Source: Streptosporangium sp. NBC_01495
GTDB taxonomy: Bacteria; Actinomycetota; Actinomycetes; Streptosporangiales; Streptosporangiaceae
DNA length: 64,000 nucleotides
Assembly: GCF_036250735.1 (NCBI RefSeq)
Contig: NZ_CP109430.1
Coordinates: 5,332,001-5,396,000, forward strand
Direction of reading: 5' to 3'
Shown here: in pieces, positions 36,166 through 47,416 of the stretch
Numbering within the stretch: the first letter of the stretch is position 1
Layout: each line of letters opens with the position of its first letter
Translations under genes and position numbers: made by a program
Notes under the pieces: model-generated
Database searches by the model: none
Told to the model about the DNA's origin: nothing
The model's input: only the letters and a program-made list of their open reading frames with translations

Positions 36166-36519
36166 TCACCCGACCTGGTCCCAGGGGATGGCCTCGATGC
36201 GCTCGATGTGTTCCTCGCCCCACTCTCCGAGCGGCGCCATCGCGGTGTTGAGGGAATGACCGAACTCGGTGAGCGAGTACTCCACCTTCGGCGGGACCTG
36301 GTGATAGACCTCGCGATGCAGCAGCCCGGTGGCCTCCATCTCCCGCAGCTGCAGGATCAGCACCCGCTCGCTGATGTCGGGGACCGCACGCCGCAACTCC
36401 CCGAAGCGCAGGGGGCCATCCTGGAGTGCGAACAGGATCAGCCCCTTCCACTTGCCTCCCATGACGGCGATGGCAGCGTCGAAACCGCAGGTGAACGTCC
36501 GCTTTTTCGTTTCCTTCAT
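36166..36519 (-). CDS. HxlR-family winged-helix regulator
   Basis: A 117-residue HxlR protein: FTCGFDAAIAVMGGKWKGLI, then ALQDGPLRFGELRRAVPDIS and RVLILQLREMEATGLLHREV, with the wing VPPKVEYSLTEFGHSL. An early Cys (C11), typical of redox-sensing members such as HypR/YodB, is present. It is divergent from the imine-reductase-like gene at 36676 with an inverted repeat between, so it likely regulates both. Confidence 0.92.
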   Translation of the reverse strand: MKETKKRTFTCGFDAAIAVMGGKWKGLILFALQDGPLRFGELRRAVPDISERVLILQLREMEATGLLHREVYHQVPPKVEYSLTEFGHSLNTAMAPLGEWGEEHIERIEAIPWDQVG

Positions 36520-36542
36520 CGACCCATACTCACACTTATGTC

Positions 36543-36567
36543 AGTACCTGGCAAAAATGTAGGTACT
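36543..36567. promoter_or_regulatory. HxlR operator candidate
   Basis: The perfect inverted repeat AGTACCT - 11 nt - AGGTACT is extended by outer CTCACA/TGTGAG arms. It lies 24 bp upstream of the HxlR start and 109 bp from the divergent gene. Confidence 0.65.
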
Positions 36568-36675
36568 TGTGAGAATGCAGGTGCTCCAGCCAGCATGAAC
36601 CAGGCCCGCGCCAAGACCACGCCGGTCTTCAAGGCAGCGCGCTCACCTCCTTATCTCTGTGGCTGGAGTATGTAT

Positions 36676-37557
36676 ATGACTGCAAAGAACATGACCCCGG
36701 TGACCGTCATCGGACTGGGCTCGATGGGCACAGCACTGGCCGAGGCCTTCGTCAAGGCCGGACACCCGACCACCGTCTGGAACAGGACCGCCGCCAAAGC
36801 CGCGCCCCTCATCGCCATGGGAGCCGATCATGCGGAGGCCATCGAGGACGCGGTGGCGGCAAGTCCCCTGGTCATCACCTGCCTGACCACCTTCGATGAC
36901 ACCCGGCTGGCCCTGGGGCCGGCCGTCGCGTCGCTGCGTGGGCGGGCCCTGGTCACCCTCAACAGCGGTTCCCCGGCCGGCGCCCGCGAGACGGCCGCCT
37001 GGGCCATCGGTCATGGCGCCCGGTTCCTGGCCGGGGCGGTCAAGAACGTGCCCTCGGCCGTGGCGGCACCGGACACCCTGCTGTACTACAGCGGCGACAA
37101 GACCGTCTTCGAGGAGTTCGAAACGACCCTGAAGGTGCTGGGCGGCGACACCGTCCATCTCGGCGACGAGACCGACCTCGCCGCCCTGTACGAGATGGCG
37201 GTGGGCGCCATGCTGCTGCCGGCACTCGTCGGCTTCTTCCAGGGCGCCGCCGCGGTCCAGGCGCGCGGGCTGGAGGTGAACACGATGGTGCGCTTCGCCG
37301 GCAAGTGGCTGGACATGATCAAATCCCTGCTGCCGATCTACGCCAAGGAGATCGACAGCGGCGACTACGCCGACGCCGCCTCCTCCGTGAACCTCTTCCT
37401 CGCCGGAGTGGCCCACGACGAGGACCTGGCCAAGGAGACAAACGTCGACACGGCCTGGCTCGCCCCGCTCCATGACCTGGTGAGGCGAGCGGCTGAGGCA
37501 GGCCACGGTGACCACAGCATCTCAGCCCTCACCGAGGTGCTCAGAAAGCCGGCGTGA
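36676..37557 (+). CDS. NAD(P)-dependent imine reductase / beta-hydroxyacid dehydrogenase-like enzyme
   Basis: A 293-residue two-domain oxidoreductase. The N-terminal Rossmann domain has VTVIGLGSMGTALAEAFVKA and the NADP-favouring VWNRTAAKA. The C-terminal helical domain includes TDLAALYEMAVGAMLL and GFFQGAAAVQARGLE. Sequence and length suit the imine-reductase group more than 6-phosphogluconate dehydrogenase. The start at 36676 follows GGAG by 7 nt; in-frame ATGs at 36670 and 36691 are alternatives. It is controlled by the divergent HxlR and followed by the remains of a paralogue. Confidence 0.85.
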   Translation: MTAKNMTPVTVIGLGSMGTALAEAFVKAGHPTTVWNRTAAKAAPLIAMGADHAEAIEDAVAASPLVITCLTTFDDTRLALGPAVASLRGRALVTLNSGSPAGARETAAWAIGHGARFLAGAVKNVPSAVAAPDTLLYYSGDKTVFEEFETTLKVLGGDTVHLGDETDLAALYEMAVGAMLLPALVGFFQGAAAVQARGLEVNTMVRFAGKWLDMIKSLLPIYAKEIDSGDYADAASSVNLFLAGVAHDEDLAKETNVDTAWLAPLHDLVRRAAEAGHGDHSISALTEVLRKPA

Positions 37558-37912
37558 CAGCCGGCACCTACCTCGGCAGCGACCAAGAGGTGACCGTATG
37601 GAACCGCACGACTGCCAGGGCAGACGAGCTGGTGGCGCGAGGAGAGCGGAATCCGTCGAGGCGGTGCTCACCGCCAACGAACTGGTGGTGCTGAGCCTGA
37701 CCGACTACGACTACAGCGACCCCAAGGACTCCGTCGAGGCGCACAGGCCCGCCCTTGAGGTGCTGACCGGGATCGAATACCTCGGCGAGGACCAGGGATT
37801 GGCGGCGCTGTACTACCAGATCGGCATCGACATGTTCTGGACAGCGCTGGCAGGTTATCTGCACGGCCAGGCGGTGGCGGAGGCCAACGGCGTCTCGGCG
37901 GTGCGGCGGCCG
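37556..37912 (+). pseudogene. Decayed paralogue of the imine-reductase-like gene
   Basis: This stretch carries pieces of the same family in shifting frames: LGSDQEVTVWNRTTARADEL first, then after a frame change AVLTANELVVLSLTDYD, and TGIEYLGEDQGLAALYYQIG near the end. The N-terminal glycine motif and the C-terminal half are missing. It directly abuts the intact homologue, which suggests a tandem duplication that collapsed by deletion and frameshift. Confidence 0.7.
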
Positions 37913-37916
37913 GGGT

Positions 37917-38108
37917 TCAGCGCCGTCGACCGGAGCGGGGCGGGCGCCCGCTTCCCCTCGTCACGTATCCCCGCCCACCTCGCCCGGTCTGCTTCTGCTC
38001 CTGTTGCCTGCGTCGCCGTCCCAGGAACCAGCCCACCCCCAGGATCGCCAGACCGATCGGCGTACGGGCCAGCCAGCGTGCCACCACGACCTTGAAGAAC
38101 CTTTTCAT
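37917..38108 (-). CDS. Small DUF6203-like membrane-anchored protein
   Basis: A 63-residue peptide with one hydrophobic segment (RTPIGLAILGVGWFLG) followed by a strongly basic tail (GRRRRQQEQ). AGGGGTG lies six bases before the ATG. The pattern LARTPIGLAILGVGWFLGRR matches a small uncharacterised actinobacterial family that I recall as DUF6203. It is convergent with the pseudogene to its left. Confidence 0.55.
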   Translation of the reverse strand: MKRFFKVVVARWLARTPIGLAILGVGWFLGRRRRQQEQKQTGRGGRGYVTRGSGRPPRSGRRR

Positions 38109-38247
38109 GAGACACCCCTGCCCGGCGGCGGTTCGATTAGGCGTCCGGCGCCACCGCGGGAGACCCGCCGCCGGATCCGGCGGGGAACCCGGCGTCCGCG
38201 GAGGTGTTCCGTCCGGGGCGGGCCCGGACGTTCTGTCGCGGCCGGGT

Positions 38248-39111
38248 CTACAGCCGAGCCGAAGACCCCGCGGCCTCCGTCGCGGTCTGCCGGGCGACCG
38301 TGCTCGCCAGTTCCCTCAGCGCCCGTTCGGAGTCGCTCCCCGGCTCGGCCGTGAGGGCGACGAATTTCTGGCCGGTGCCGCTGACGGAGAGCACCTCCCA
38401 GGAAAGGGTGAGGTCGCCCAGCTTCGGGTGGCGCAACTCCTTGGCCTCGTTGCCGCGCGTCCGTACCTCGTGGCGGGCCCAGATGTGCCGGAACTCCTCG
38501 CTGTGGACGGTGAGCTCCTCCACCAGTCCGTGCAGGTACGGGTCGTCGGGGTCGGCCGCCACGGCGGAGCGCAGCTGCGCCGTCTTGGCGCGGGCGGCCT
38601 TCTCCCAGTCGGGGTAGAAATCGGCCGCTCGCGGATTGAGATAGATCATGCGCAGGCAGTTGTCGAAGTGGGTCACGCCCTCGTACAGGGCCTCGATCAT
38701 CGGATTGACGGCCAGCACGTCCAGGCGCCGGCCGATCACCATCGCGGGGGTGTTCGGGCAGAGGTGCATGAGCCGCAGCAGGCTGGGACTGACCCGATCC
38801 ACGGCACCGGTCTCGGCCCGGGGGCGGACCCCGGGGTGGGCGAGCGAGTAGAGGTAGGCGGCGGCGTCGGGTTCCAGGCACAGCACTCGCGCCAGGGCGC
38901 CCAGCACCTGGGCGGAGGGATTGCGTTCGCGTCCCTGCTCCAGCCGGATGTAGTACGAGTCGCTGACTCCGGCGAGCATGGCGACCTCCTCGCGCCGCAG
39001 CCCCGGGGTGCGGGAGGAGGGAGCATGCAGGAAGCCCACCTGTGCTGGACTGGTGGCTTCGCGCCGGGCGCGAAGGAACTCGCCGAGCAGGTTGCGTTGA
39101 CCGTTGTCCAT
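38248..39111 (-). CDS. MmyB-type XRE transcriptional regulator (1)
   Basis: A 287-residue protein. The XRE helix-turn-helix is TPGLRREEVAMLAGVSDSYY followed by IRLEQGRERNPS. The C-terminal MmyB-like ligand domain has DVLAVNPMIEALY and the FRHIWARHEV block. These regulators often bind fatty-acid-like or small redox effectors and control adjacent genes. It is divergent from a paralogue at 39397, with matched operator-like sites near each start. Confidence 0.93.
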   Translation of the reverse strand: MDNGQRNLLGEFLRARREATSPAQVGFLHAPSSRTPGLRREEVAMLAGVSDSYYIRLEQGRERNPSAQVLGALARVLCLEPDAAAYLYSLAHPGVRPRAETGAVDRVSPSLLRLMHLCPNTPAMVIGRRLDVLAVNPMIEALYEGVTHFDNCLRMIYLNPRAADFYPDWEKAARAKTAQLRSAVAADPDDPYLHGLVEELTVHSEEFRHIWARHEVRTRGNEAKELRHPKLGDLTLSWEVLSVSGTGQKFVALTAEPGSDSERALRELASTVARQTATEAAGSSARL

Positions 39112-39119
39112 TTAATCAC

Positions 39120-39388
39120 TGTATGTCAGAATTGTCCGATTAGCTGGTCAAGATACTTCGGACCGGTCGATCGCGACTCTCACCTCGGAGCCGCCACTTT
39201 CCGCCGGGCGGCCTGACCTATTTGCCGCGGGCCACTTCGGGGCACCGGCGGAGCGTACCGGTTCGTCATGAAAGACGGCCGGAGCGTCGAGGTGCGGGAC
39301 ACAGCGCCGGGCGGACCGGCGTCCCCTACCCGCCGGCGGCCTGACCGGCAGTGGCACACCCAGGCAAATCGGACAAATCAGACGTATG
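39120..39388. promoter_or_regulatory. Paired operator-like sites between MmyB regulators
   Basis: The sequence at 39367-39388, starting AATCGGACAAATCAGACG, recurs in inverted orientation at 39120-39141, which on the minus strand starts AATCGGACAATTCTGACA. Most of the 22 positions match. One site lies just before each of the two divergent paralogous regulators. Confidence 0.6.
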
Positions 39389-39396
39389 CTTCCCCA

Positions 39397-40320
39397 ATGG
39401 CCAGTGAGAGGCTGCTTGGCGAGTTCCTTCGCGCCCGGCGCGCGGTCACCACTCCCGCCCAGGTCGGCCTGCCGGACGCCGGACGCCGCCGGACGCCGGG
39501 CCTGCGACGGGGGGAGGTCGCGACGCTGGCCGCGGTCAGCACCGACTACTACATCCGCCTGGAACAGGGACGCGAACGCCACCCGTCCGACCAGGTGATC
39601 GGCGCCCTGGCGGAGGTGTTCGGCCTCGGCCCGGACGCCACGGCGCACCTGTACGCGTTGGCGCGCACGGACATGCCGGTCCACCGGGGACCACGCGCGC
39701 CGGCCGCCGCCACGGCGCGGGTCAGCCCGCACCTGATCCGGCTGATGTGCACCTGGCAGACACCGGCCTTCGTGATGAGCCGATGCATGGACGTGCTGAC
39801 CGTCAACCCGCTGGCCACGGCCTTCTACGGACGGGGGCTGCACTCGGGGCTGAAGGCGGGCGACAACGTCCTCGGCACGATCTTCCTCGACGCCGCCGCG
39901 CGGAGGTTCTACCCCGACTGGGAGCCCATCGCGCACGCCGCGGTCGCCCACCTGCGCGCCACCGTCGGCAGGGACCTCGACGACCCCCGCCTGGCCGAGC
40001 TGGTCGACGAGCTGTCCGGCCGCAGCGGCGACTTCCGCCGCATGTGGGCCCGGCACGACGTGCAGACCGAGATCAGCCACGTCATACGCCTCCACCACGA
40101 CCTGGTCGGGGAGCTGACGGTCGACTACGATATGTTCTCCGTCACCGAGGCACCCGGCCAGCAACTGGTCACCATCCAGGCCACCCCCGGCAGCCCCTCC
40201 GCGGACGCACTCGCCGTGCTCTGCCGGCAGGCGCGCGAACGCGACCCCGCCTCCGGCCACCCCACGCGGTGCTCCGACGCCGAAACCGAGCGCCTCCCCC
40301 CTGGGGGAGCGTCATGCTGA
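39397..40320 (+). CDS. MmyB-type XRE transcriptional regulator (2)
   Basis: A 307-residue paralogue of its neighbours. The start at 39397 (MASERLLGEFLRARR) aligns with theirs; the ATG at 39268 would add 43 foreign residues. The HTH is TPGLRRGEVATLAAVSTDYY and the ligand domain has DVLTVNPLATAFYG and FRRMWARHDVQTE. It is divergent from paralogue 1 and followed by paralogue 3 in the same orientation. Confidence 0.92.
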   Translation: MASERLLGEFLRARRAVTTPAQVGLPDAGRRRTPGLRRGEVATLAAVSTDYYIRLEQGRERHPSDQVIGALAEVFGLGPDATAHLYALARTDMPVHRGPRAPAAATARVSPHLIRLMCTWQTPAFVMSRCMDVLTVNPLATAFYGRGLHSGLKAGDNVLGTIFLDAAARRFYPDWEPIAHAAVAHLRATVGRDLDDPRLAELVDELSGRSGDFRRMWARHDVQTEISHVIRLHHDLVGELTVDYDMFSVTEAPGQQLVTIQATPGSPSADALAVLCRQARERDPASGHPTRCSDAETERLPPGGASC

Positions 40321-40387
40321 GCGGCGTCCGGATGGGTGGCAGTCACCCGGCCCCCCTAACCTCACATTTCCGACATATGGTGATTAT

Positions 40388-41206
40388 ATGGACAAGATCC
40401 GCCTGTTAGGCGAGTTTCTTCGCGAACAGCGTGAGGCTGCCTCTCCCCTCCAGGTGGGGCTGCTGTACTCCGGCTTCCGGCGGGCACCGGGGCTGCGCCG
40501 CGAGGAGGTGGCGATGCTGGCCGGGGTCAGCACCGACTTCTACACGCGGCTGGAAGAGGGGCGCGAGCGGCACCCGTCGGGACGGGTGCTTGACGCGCTG
40601 GTCCGGGCGTTCGCCCTCGAGCCGGACGCCTCCCGGCACCTGTACGACCTGGCGCAGTGGTGTCCGGCCCGGCACGGCGGCACCCCGGAGAAGGTCAGCC
40701 CGGGGCTGATCACCCTGATCCGGAGCTGGCCGACCACCCCCGCGCTCGTGTGCGGGCGCTTCCTGGACGTGCTCGCGACGAACCAGTCGGGCGCCGTGCT
40801 GTACGACGGCCTGGACTACCGCGACAACCTGCTGCGCATGATCTTCCTCGACCCCGCGGCACAGACCTTCTACCTCGACTGGGAGCGGCTGGCCAGGGCG
40901 CGGGTCGCACGGCTGCACGTCGCGGCCGCCGCGGACCTGGAGGACCCCTATCTCACCGAGCTCGTCGGCGAACTGTCGCTGAAAAGCGCGGAGTTCCGCA
41001 GGCTCTGGGCCCGCCAGGACGCCGGCGACCTGACCTGCACGCCCCAGGGGATCCGGCACGCCCTGGTGGGCGAGCTGGACGTGACCGGCACCACCTACGA
41101 CGTCGGCCAGGCCCCCGGGCAGCAGCTCCTCCTCCTGCAGGCCGACCCCGGCAGCCCCTCCGAGGAATCCCTCGCCTTCCTGAGCGGCCTCGACACGAGC
41201 CCGTGA
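40388..41206 (+). CDS. MmyB-type XRE transcriptional regulator (3)
   Basis: A 272-residue third member: HTH APGLRREEVAMLAGVSTDFY followed by TRLEEGRERHPS, and ligand domain DVLATNQSGAVLYDGLDY and FRRLWARQDAGD. A short motif, TTTCCGACATATG, just upstream resembles half of the operator found between paralogues 1 and 2. This hints at cross-regulation within the trio. Confidence 0.92.
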   Translation: MDKIRLLGEFLREQREAASPLQVGLLYSGFRRAPGLRREEVAMLAGVSTDFYTRLEEGRERHPSGRVLDALVRAFALEPDASRHLYDLAQWCPARHGGTPEKVSPGLITLIRSWPTTPALVCGRFLDVLATNQSGAVLYDGLDYRDNLLRMIFLDPAAQTFYLDWERLARARVARLHVAAAADLEDPYLTELVGELSLKSAEFRRLWARQDAGDLTCTPQGIRHALVGELDVTGTTYDVGQAPGQQLLLLQADPGSPSEESLAFLSGLDTSP

Positions 41207-41244
41207 GGCCTCGCGGCGACGGAGCTCGTCCAGGGGGTCTTCAG

Positions 41245-42036
41245 TCAGACTCCGGCCCTGGTCACGGTCGCCTCGATCCCGTCCAGGAGGACGGCGAGCC
41301 CGACGGTGAAGGTGTCCCTTCCCTCCTGTTCCAGGTAGGGCACGGTCTCGTCCTGGGACTGGTAGGCGCCCTCGCCGTCGAGCCACGTCAGCGTCGGGAA
41401 CCGCTCGCAGAAATCGGGCGCGACCTCCGCCAGCAGGGCCGAGCGGGCGTACCACCACTCCTCGTCGGACACTCCGGTCACCGCCGGGGCCTGCCGCGAC
41501 TCCGCGACCGTCTGCGCCGCCCCGCGCACGAAGCAGAACAGCGTCCCGGCGACGTGCCGCAGCACCCCGGCCTCCAGGCCGGTCTCGCGGAGGATCCGCA
41601 TCGCCTCCTCGATCATGACGTACTCGTTGGGGCCCAGCACCGGACGCGCCTGCGACACCTGCAGCACCCACGGGTGCCGTACGTAGAACTCCCAGGTCTC
41701 CTCCGCCCAGGAGGTCACGGCCGCCCGCCAGCCCGCCTCCAGGTCGTGGCGGGTGGACAACTCGGCCAGCGCCCGGTCGTACATCAGGTCGACCAGCTCG
41801 CTCTTGCTGGGGACGTAGGTGTAGAGGGCCATCGCCGTGCGCCCGAGCCGCTCGCCCACCGCGCGCATGGAGAGCGCGGCCATCCCCTCCTCGTCGGCGA
41901 TCGCGACGGCCGTGTCCACGATCAGGTCCACGCTCAGGCCGGGCTTGGGCCCGGGACGCGTCTCCTTCGACCTGGTGGTACGCCACAGCAGCGCCATCGA
42001 ACGGCGCGCGTCGCCCTGTCCGGCGAAGACGACCAA
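41245..42036 (-). CDS. TetR-family repressor (TetR_C-type) of the UvrA-like gene
   Basis: A 263-residue regulator. The HTH is LSMRAVGERLGRTAMALYTY followed by VPSKSELVDLMYDRAL, the form seen in TetR(A-E)-like actinobacterial repressors. A TTG start at 42036 with AAGGAG suitably placed is chosen; the ATG at 41997 lacks a ribosome site. It is divergent from the DrrC-like gene with 65 bp containing repeated motifs, so it likely controls that resistance gene in response to a drug. Confidence 0.88.
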   Translation of the reverse strand: MVVFAGQGDARRSMALLWRTTRSKETRPGPKPGLSVDLIVDTAVAIADEEGMAALSMRAVGERLGRTAMALYTYVPSKSELVDLMYDRALAELSTRHDLEAGWRAAVTSWAEETWEFYVRHPWVLQVSQARPVLGPNEYVMIEEAMRILRETGLEAGVLRHVAGTLFCFVRGAAQTVAESRQAPAVTGVSDEEWWYARSALLAEVAPDFCERFPTLTWLDGEGAYQSQDETVPYLEQEGRDTFTVGLAVLLDGIEATVTRAGV

Positions 42037-42047
42037 CTTGCTACTCC

Positions 42048-42092
42048 TTACGGCATAAACTAACTTATCCGAGCCAACTCTTTACAGCCTAA
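42048..42092. promoter_or_regulatory. Repeat motifs in the TetR / UvrA-like intergenic region
   Basis: TTACGGCATAA (42048-42058) and TTACAGCCTAA (42082-42092) match at 9 of 11 positions. They lie between the divergent starts and are candidate operator halves. Confidence 0.4.
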
Positions 42093-42101
42093 GGATATCA
42101 A

Positions 42102-44483
<2,382 letters not shown>

Positions 44484-44582
44484 GAAGACCCCGGCAGCGT
44501 GAGCTGACGAGGTCTTGGGTGTACGTGCCGGCGGCGTGGTGCGCGGGTCGTCGCCGGAGGCGTGCCGCAGTGTCGAACGCGG

Positions 44583-44999
44583 TCAGTCGTCGCTGAGCAC
44601 GCTGGTGTTCTGGCAGGCGGTCAGGCGCCACCGCCCGTCCTCCTTCGCCATCACGAACAGCGGCGTGCCCACCTCCTCCGTCCCGTCGGGCTTCCGGTAG
44701 ACCTGACGCACCTTCACGGCGGCGACGTCGGGACGGATGAGCAGCACATGCTCGACCTCGAACGTGACCGTCGAACCCCCCATCCCGCCGGGAAGCACCT
44801 GGTGGGTGAACGTGGAGATCGCCTCACGACCGAAGAGGCGTTTGCCGCCGCCCGTCGTCCAGATCGCGTCGGCTCGGAACAGAGCGACGAACTCGTCGGG
44901 GAGTTCATTGTTCTGGGAGTGTTCGACCGTGGCGACCACCTGCTTGATCGCTTCCATATCGGCCTGGCGTGCCTGGTCGGCGATATCCGTTGTGCTCAT
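44583..44999 (-). CDS. SgcJ/EcaC-family (NTF2-like) protein
   Basis: A 138-residue NTF2-fold protein. It has AIKQVVATVEHSQNNELPDE, FVALFRADAIWTTGGGKRLF and TFTHQVLPGGMGGSTVTFEV, then a beta-rich end DGRWRLTACQNTSVLS. This matches the SgcJ/EcaC group found in enediyne clusters and many genomes; the reaction is unclear. The start at 44999 (MSTTDI) is preferred to 45008. It ends about 100 bp from the UvrA-like gene in convergent orientation. Confidence 0.85.
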   Translation of the reverse strand: MSTTDIADQARQADMEAIKQVVATVEHSQNNELPDEFVALFRADAIWTTGGGKRLFGREAISTFTHQVLPGGMGGSTVTFEVEHVLLIRPDVAAVKVRQVYRKPDGTEEVGTPLFVMAKEDGRWRLTACQNTSVLSDD

Positions 45000-45059
45000 G
45001 AGGATCACGGTAGAACCTTGAGTTTGCTTGAGGTCAACAGGTTCGAAGGGGAACGGGCG

Positions 45060-45938
45060 TCAGGAGAGGGATTCGAGGGCATACAGCGCCGCCGAGGTCG
45101 CGCTGTCGCTCGCGGGGAGCAGGGGCAGGCGGACGGCCGGGCTGGGGATGCGGCCCTGGGCCGCGAGGACCGCCTTGACGACGACGGGATTGGGCTCGGC
45201 GAACAGGGCGAAGGACAGGGCGGCGAGGCGGTGGCCGAGGAGACGGGCCTTGTCGATCGGGCCGTCGCGCCAGGTGTCGACGAGGGCGGCGAAGGATGCC
45301 GTCTCCAGGTGGGCGGAGGCGAGGATCGCCCCGGAGGCACCCAGTGCCAGCAGCGGAGCGGCGTGGAGGTCGTCGCCCGCCAGGACCGCGACGCCGGGCG
45401 GGAGCGTGCCCATCAGGGCGATCGTGGTGTCGTCGATGCCGCCGACCGCGTGCTTGAAGCCGATGACATTCGGCAGCCCGGCGAGCCGGAGCAGGGTTTC
45501 CGTGCCGAGGATCCGGCCGGTGCGGTAGGGAATGTTGTAGATGATCAGTGGCACCGGGCTGGTGGCGGCCAGACGGCGGAAGTGGGCGAGCACCCCCGCC
45601 TCGGACGGGCGGGTGTAGTAGGGGACGACGGTGAGGGCGGCGGTGACCTGGGAGCCGAGGGTGGCGAGTGCCTCGATCGAGTCGGCCGTGGAGTTGGATC
45701 CGGCTCCGGCGATCAGGTGGGCGTCGCGTTCCCCGCAGACGCGGGCGCAGACGTCCAGGACCCGACGACGCTCCTCGGGGGTCAGGGTCGCGCTCTCGGC
45801 GGTCGTGCCGAGCGCGACGATCCCGGCCGCGCCGTCGTCGAGCACCGAGTGGGCCAGCCCCTCCAGCGCTTCGGCGGCGAGATCGCCGTCGGCGGTGAAC
45901 GGTGTGATGAGCGGGACGAAAAGACCGGTGAGCACCAT
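45060..45938 (-). CDS. Dihydrodipicolinate synthase (DapA)/NAL-family aldolase
   Basis: A 292-residue TIM-barrel aldolase. The Schiff-base Lys is K162 in VIGFKHAVGG. The Tyr motif is IIYNIPYRTG and the pyruvate-carboxylate loop is ALGTTAESATLTPEER. In true DapA the loop reads GTTGE; here it is GTTAES, so a different aldehyde partner is possible. It is divergent from a LysR gene, a common pairing for dedicated catabolic aldolases rather than the lysine pathway gene. Confidence 0.88.
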   Translation of the reverse strand: MVLTGLFVPLITPFTADGDLAAEALEGLAHSVLDDGAAGIVALGTTAESATLTPEERRRVLDVCARVCGERDAHLIAGAGSNSTADSIEALATLGSQVTAALTVVPYYTRPSEAGVLAHFRRLAATSPVPLIIYNIPYRTGRILGTETLLRLAGLPNVIGFKHAVGGIDDTTIALMGTLPPGVAVLAGDDLHAAPLLALGASGAILASAHLETASFAALVDTWRDGPIDKARLLGHRLAALSFALFAEPNPVVVKAVLAAQGRIPSPAVRLPLLPASDSATSAALYALESLS

Positions 45939-46010
45939 GGGTCCCAGCCTGGCGACCGGTGATACTTCAGGTCCAGTTCACGTTTCTTCAGCTGAGCATA
46001 AGCTGGTCTT

Positions 46011-46886
46011 ATGCTCGATGTGCGCAAGCTGCGACTGCTCCGCGAACTGGCCCACCGTACGACGATCGCCGCCGTCGCCGAAGCCCTCGCCTACACACCC
46101 TCGGCCGTCTCCCAGCAGCTGGCCGCGCTGGAGCGCGAGGCCGGGGTGCCCCTGCTTGAGCGGACCGGCCGCCGCGTCGCGCTGACACCCGCCGCGCTCA
46201 CCCTGGTCCGGCACACCGAGACGATCCTCGCGGTGCTGGAACGCGCCACGGCCGATCTCGCCGCCTCCCGCGTCGAGCTCACCGGGACGCTCCGCATCGG
46301 GGCCTTCCCGACGGCCGTCCGGACGATCCTGTCCCCGGCCCTCGTCTCGCTGAGCCGAGACCATCCGGGGCTGGAGCTGATGGTGACCGAACTGGATCCG
46401 GCGACCGTCCCGGCCGCCCTGCGCGCCGAGACCCTGGACGTCGCCCTGCTCCAGGAGTACGACTACGTGCCCGCCGAACCCGATCCGGCCCTGGACACCG
46501 AACCGCTGCTGGAGGAGACCGTCTATCTGGCCGCCCTGACCGGCGAGCCGCTGGAGGCCCGCCGCGACGCGCCCTGGATCGCCGGCACCCCCGGCACGCT
46601 CTGCCACACGATGACCGTCCGCGCCTGCCAGGCGACCGGGTACACCCCCCGGGTCCGTCACCACGCCGACGACTTCGGCACCGTTCTCGCCCTCGTCGCC
46701 GCAGGCCAGGGCGTCGCGCTCATCCCAGAGCTCGGCGCGCTCGCACCCCCGCCGGACGTCGTGCTGACCGCCCTGCCGACCCGGCGGAGAACCCGTCTGG
46801 CCTACCGGCGAGGCACCGGAGGACACCCCGCCGTACTGGCCGCCCGCTCGGCCCTGCACGCATCGGTCGTCGGGCGAAAGCCGTAG
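46011..46886 (+). CDS. LysR-family transcriptional regulator
   Basis: A 291-residue LTTR. The winged HTH is at the N-terminus (MLDVRKLRLLRELAHRTTIA, then EALAYTPSAVSQQLAALERE). The effector domain follows (GTLRIGAFPTAVRTILSPAL). It is divergent from the DapA-like gene with 72 bp between, so it is the likely activator of that gene. Confidence 0.93.
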   Translation: MLDVRKLRLLRELAHRTTIAAVAEALAYTPSAVSQQLAALEREAGVPLLERTGRRVALTPAALTLVRHTETILAVLERATADLAASRVELTGTLRIGAFPTAVRTILSPALVSLSRDHPGLELMVTELDPATVPAALRAETLDVALLQEYDYVPAEPDPALDTEPLLEETVYLAALTGEPLEARRDAPWIAGTPGTLCHTMTVRACQATGYTPRVRHHADDFGTVLALVAAGQGVALIPELGALAPPPDVVLTALPTRRRTRLAYRRGTGGHPAVLAARSALHASVVGRKP

Positions 46887-47026
46887 CGTCGCTGCCCCCG
46901 ACTGGAATCGAAGGAAGCCACCACCAAGCCCGAGAGCGCCGGGGCCACCTTCGTCGTCAACACTCACATCTTGATGTTCTGAGCAATCGGGATTCTGACC
47001 TGCGGTGATCTCGTCGTAAGTCCTTC
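46887..47026. other. Gap with no supported gene
   Basis: Between the LysR gene and the integrase remnant, a short plus-strand frame ends in PESAGATFVVNTHILMF. It has no start or family that I can identify and may be another gene tail. Confidence 0.3.
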
Positions 47027-47172
47027 TCAGGGCACATCCAGGGCACTTCGGCCCGTTGCCCACGCGTCCTCGATGATCTGCCTCATGCGGTCCTCGCTGA
47101 AGGGCATCAGGTGCGTGTAGGTCCGCAGGGTGAACCCGAGGTCGGCGTGCCCGAGGAAGTCGGCCGCTGTTA
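47027..47172 (-). pseudogene. Tyrosine recombinase (phage integrase), C-terminal remnant
   Basis: About 47 codons encode the end of an integrase catalytic domain: DFLGHADLGFTLRTYTHLMP with the nucleophile Tyr, then SEDRMRQIIEDAWATG and a stop at 47027-47029. The upstream catalytic Arg and the N-terminus are missing. It marks a past integrative element. No tRNA or att repeat is visible nearby. Confidence 0.7.
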
Positions 47173-47197
47173 ATCCCCTGGAAACATGGAGACGGTT

Positions 47198-47416
47198 CTA
47201 TGCCACAGCGGTCCTCAGCAAGGCCGATGAGGCGTGCCTCTTGTCGATCGTGTGACGTTCGAATGTGATGGGCGGCAGGCCATCGTTGGCGCTGTGCCGC
47301 CGGAGTGATCTGCGCGTCCAGGTCGGCCCGCTGGCGTTAGCGGGCGGTCGCCGCGTCGTCACCGATGCGGTTCTTCCACTTGTAGTACCGGGACTGCAAC
47401 ACGCCCAGTTAGACAA
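47198..47416 (-). pseudogene. IS3-family orfB remnant with internal deletion
   Basis: Two pieces of an IS3 transposase B frame are joined. The N-terminal piece is LGVLQSRYYKWKNRIGDDA and, after an in-frame stop, RQRADLDAQI. The C-terminal piece, in another frame, is RRHSANDGLPPITFER. The DDE core between them is gone. It is an inactive scar next to the integrase remnant. Confidence 0.65.

Noticed and set aside
36067-36675. N-terminal 200-codon extension of the imine-reductase-like frame
   Set aside because: It runs antisense through the HxlR gene and lacks family similarity. The start at 36676 has a good ribosome site and correct length.
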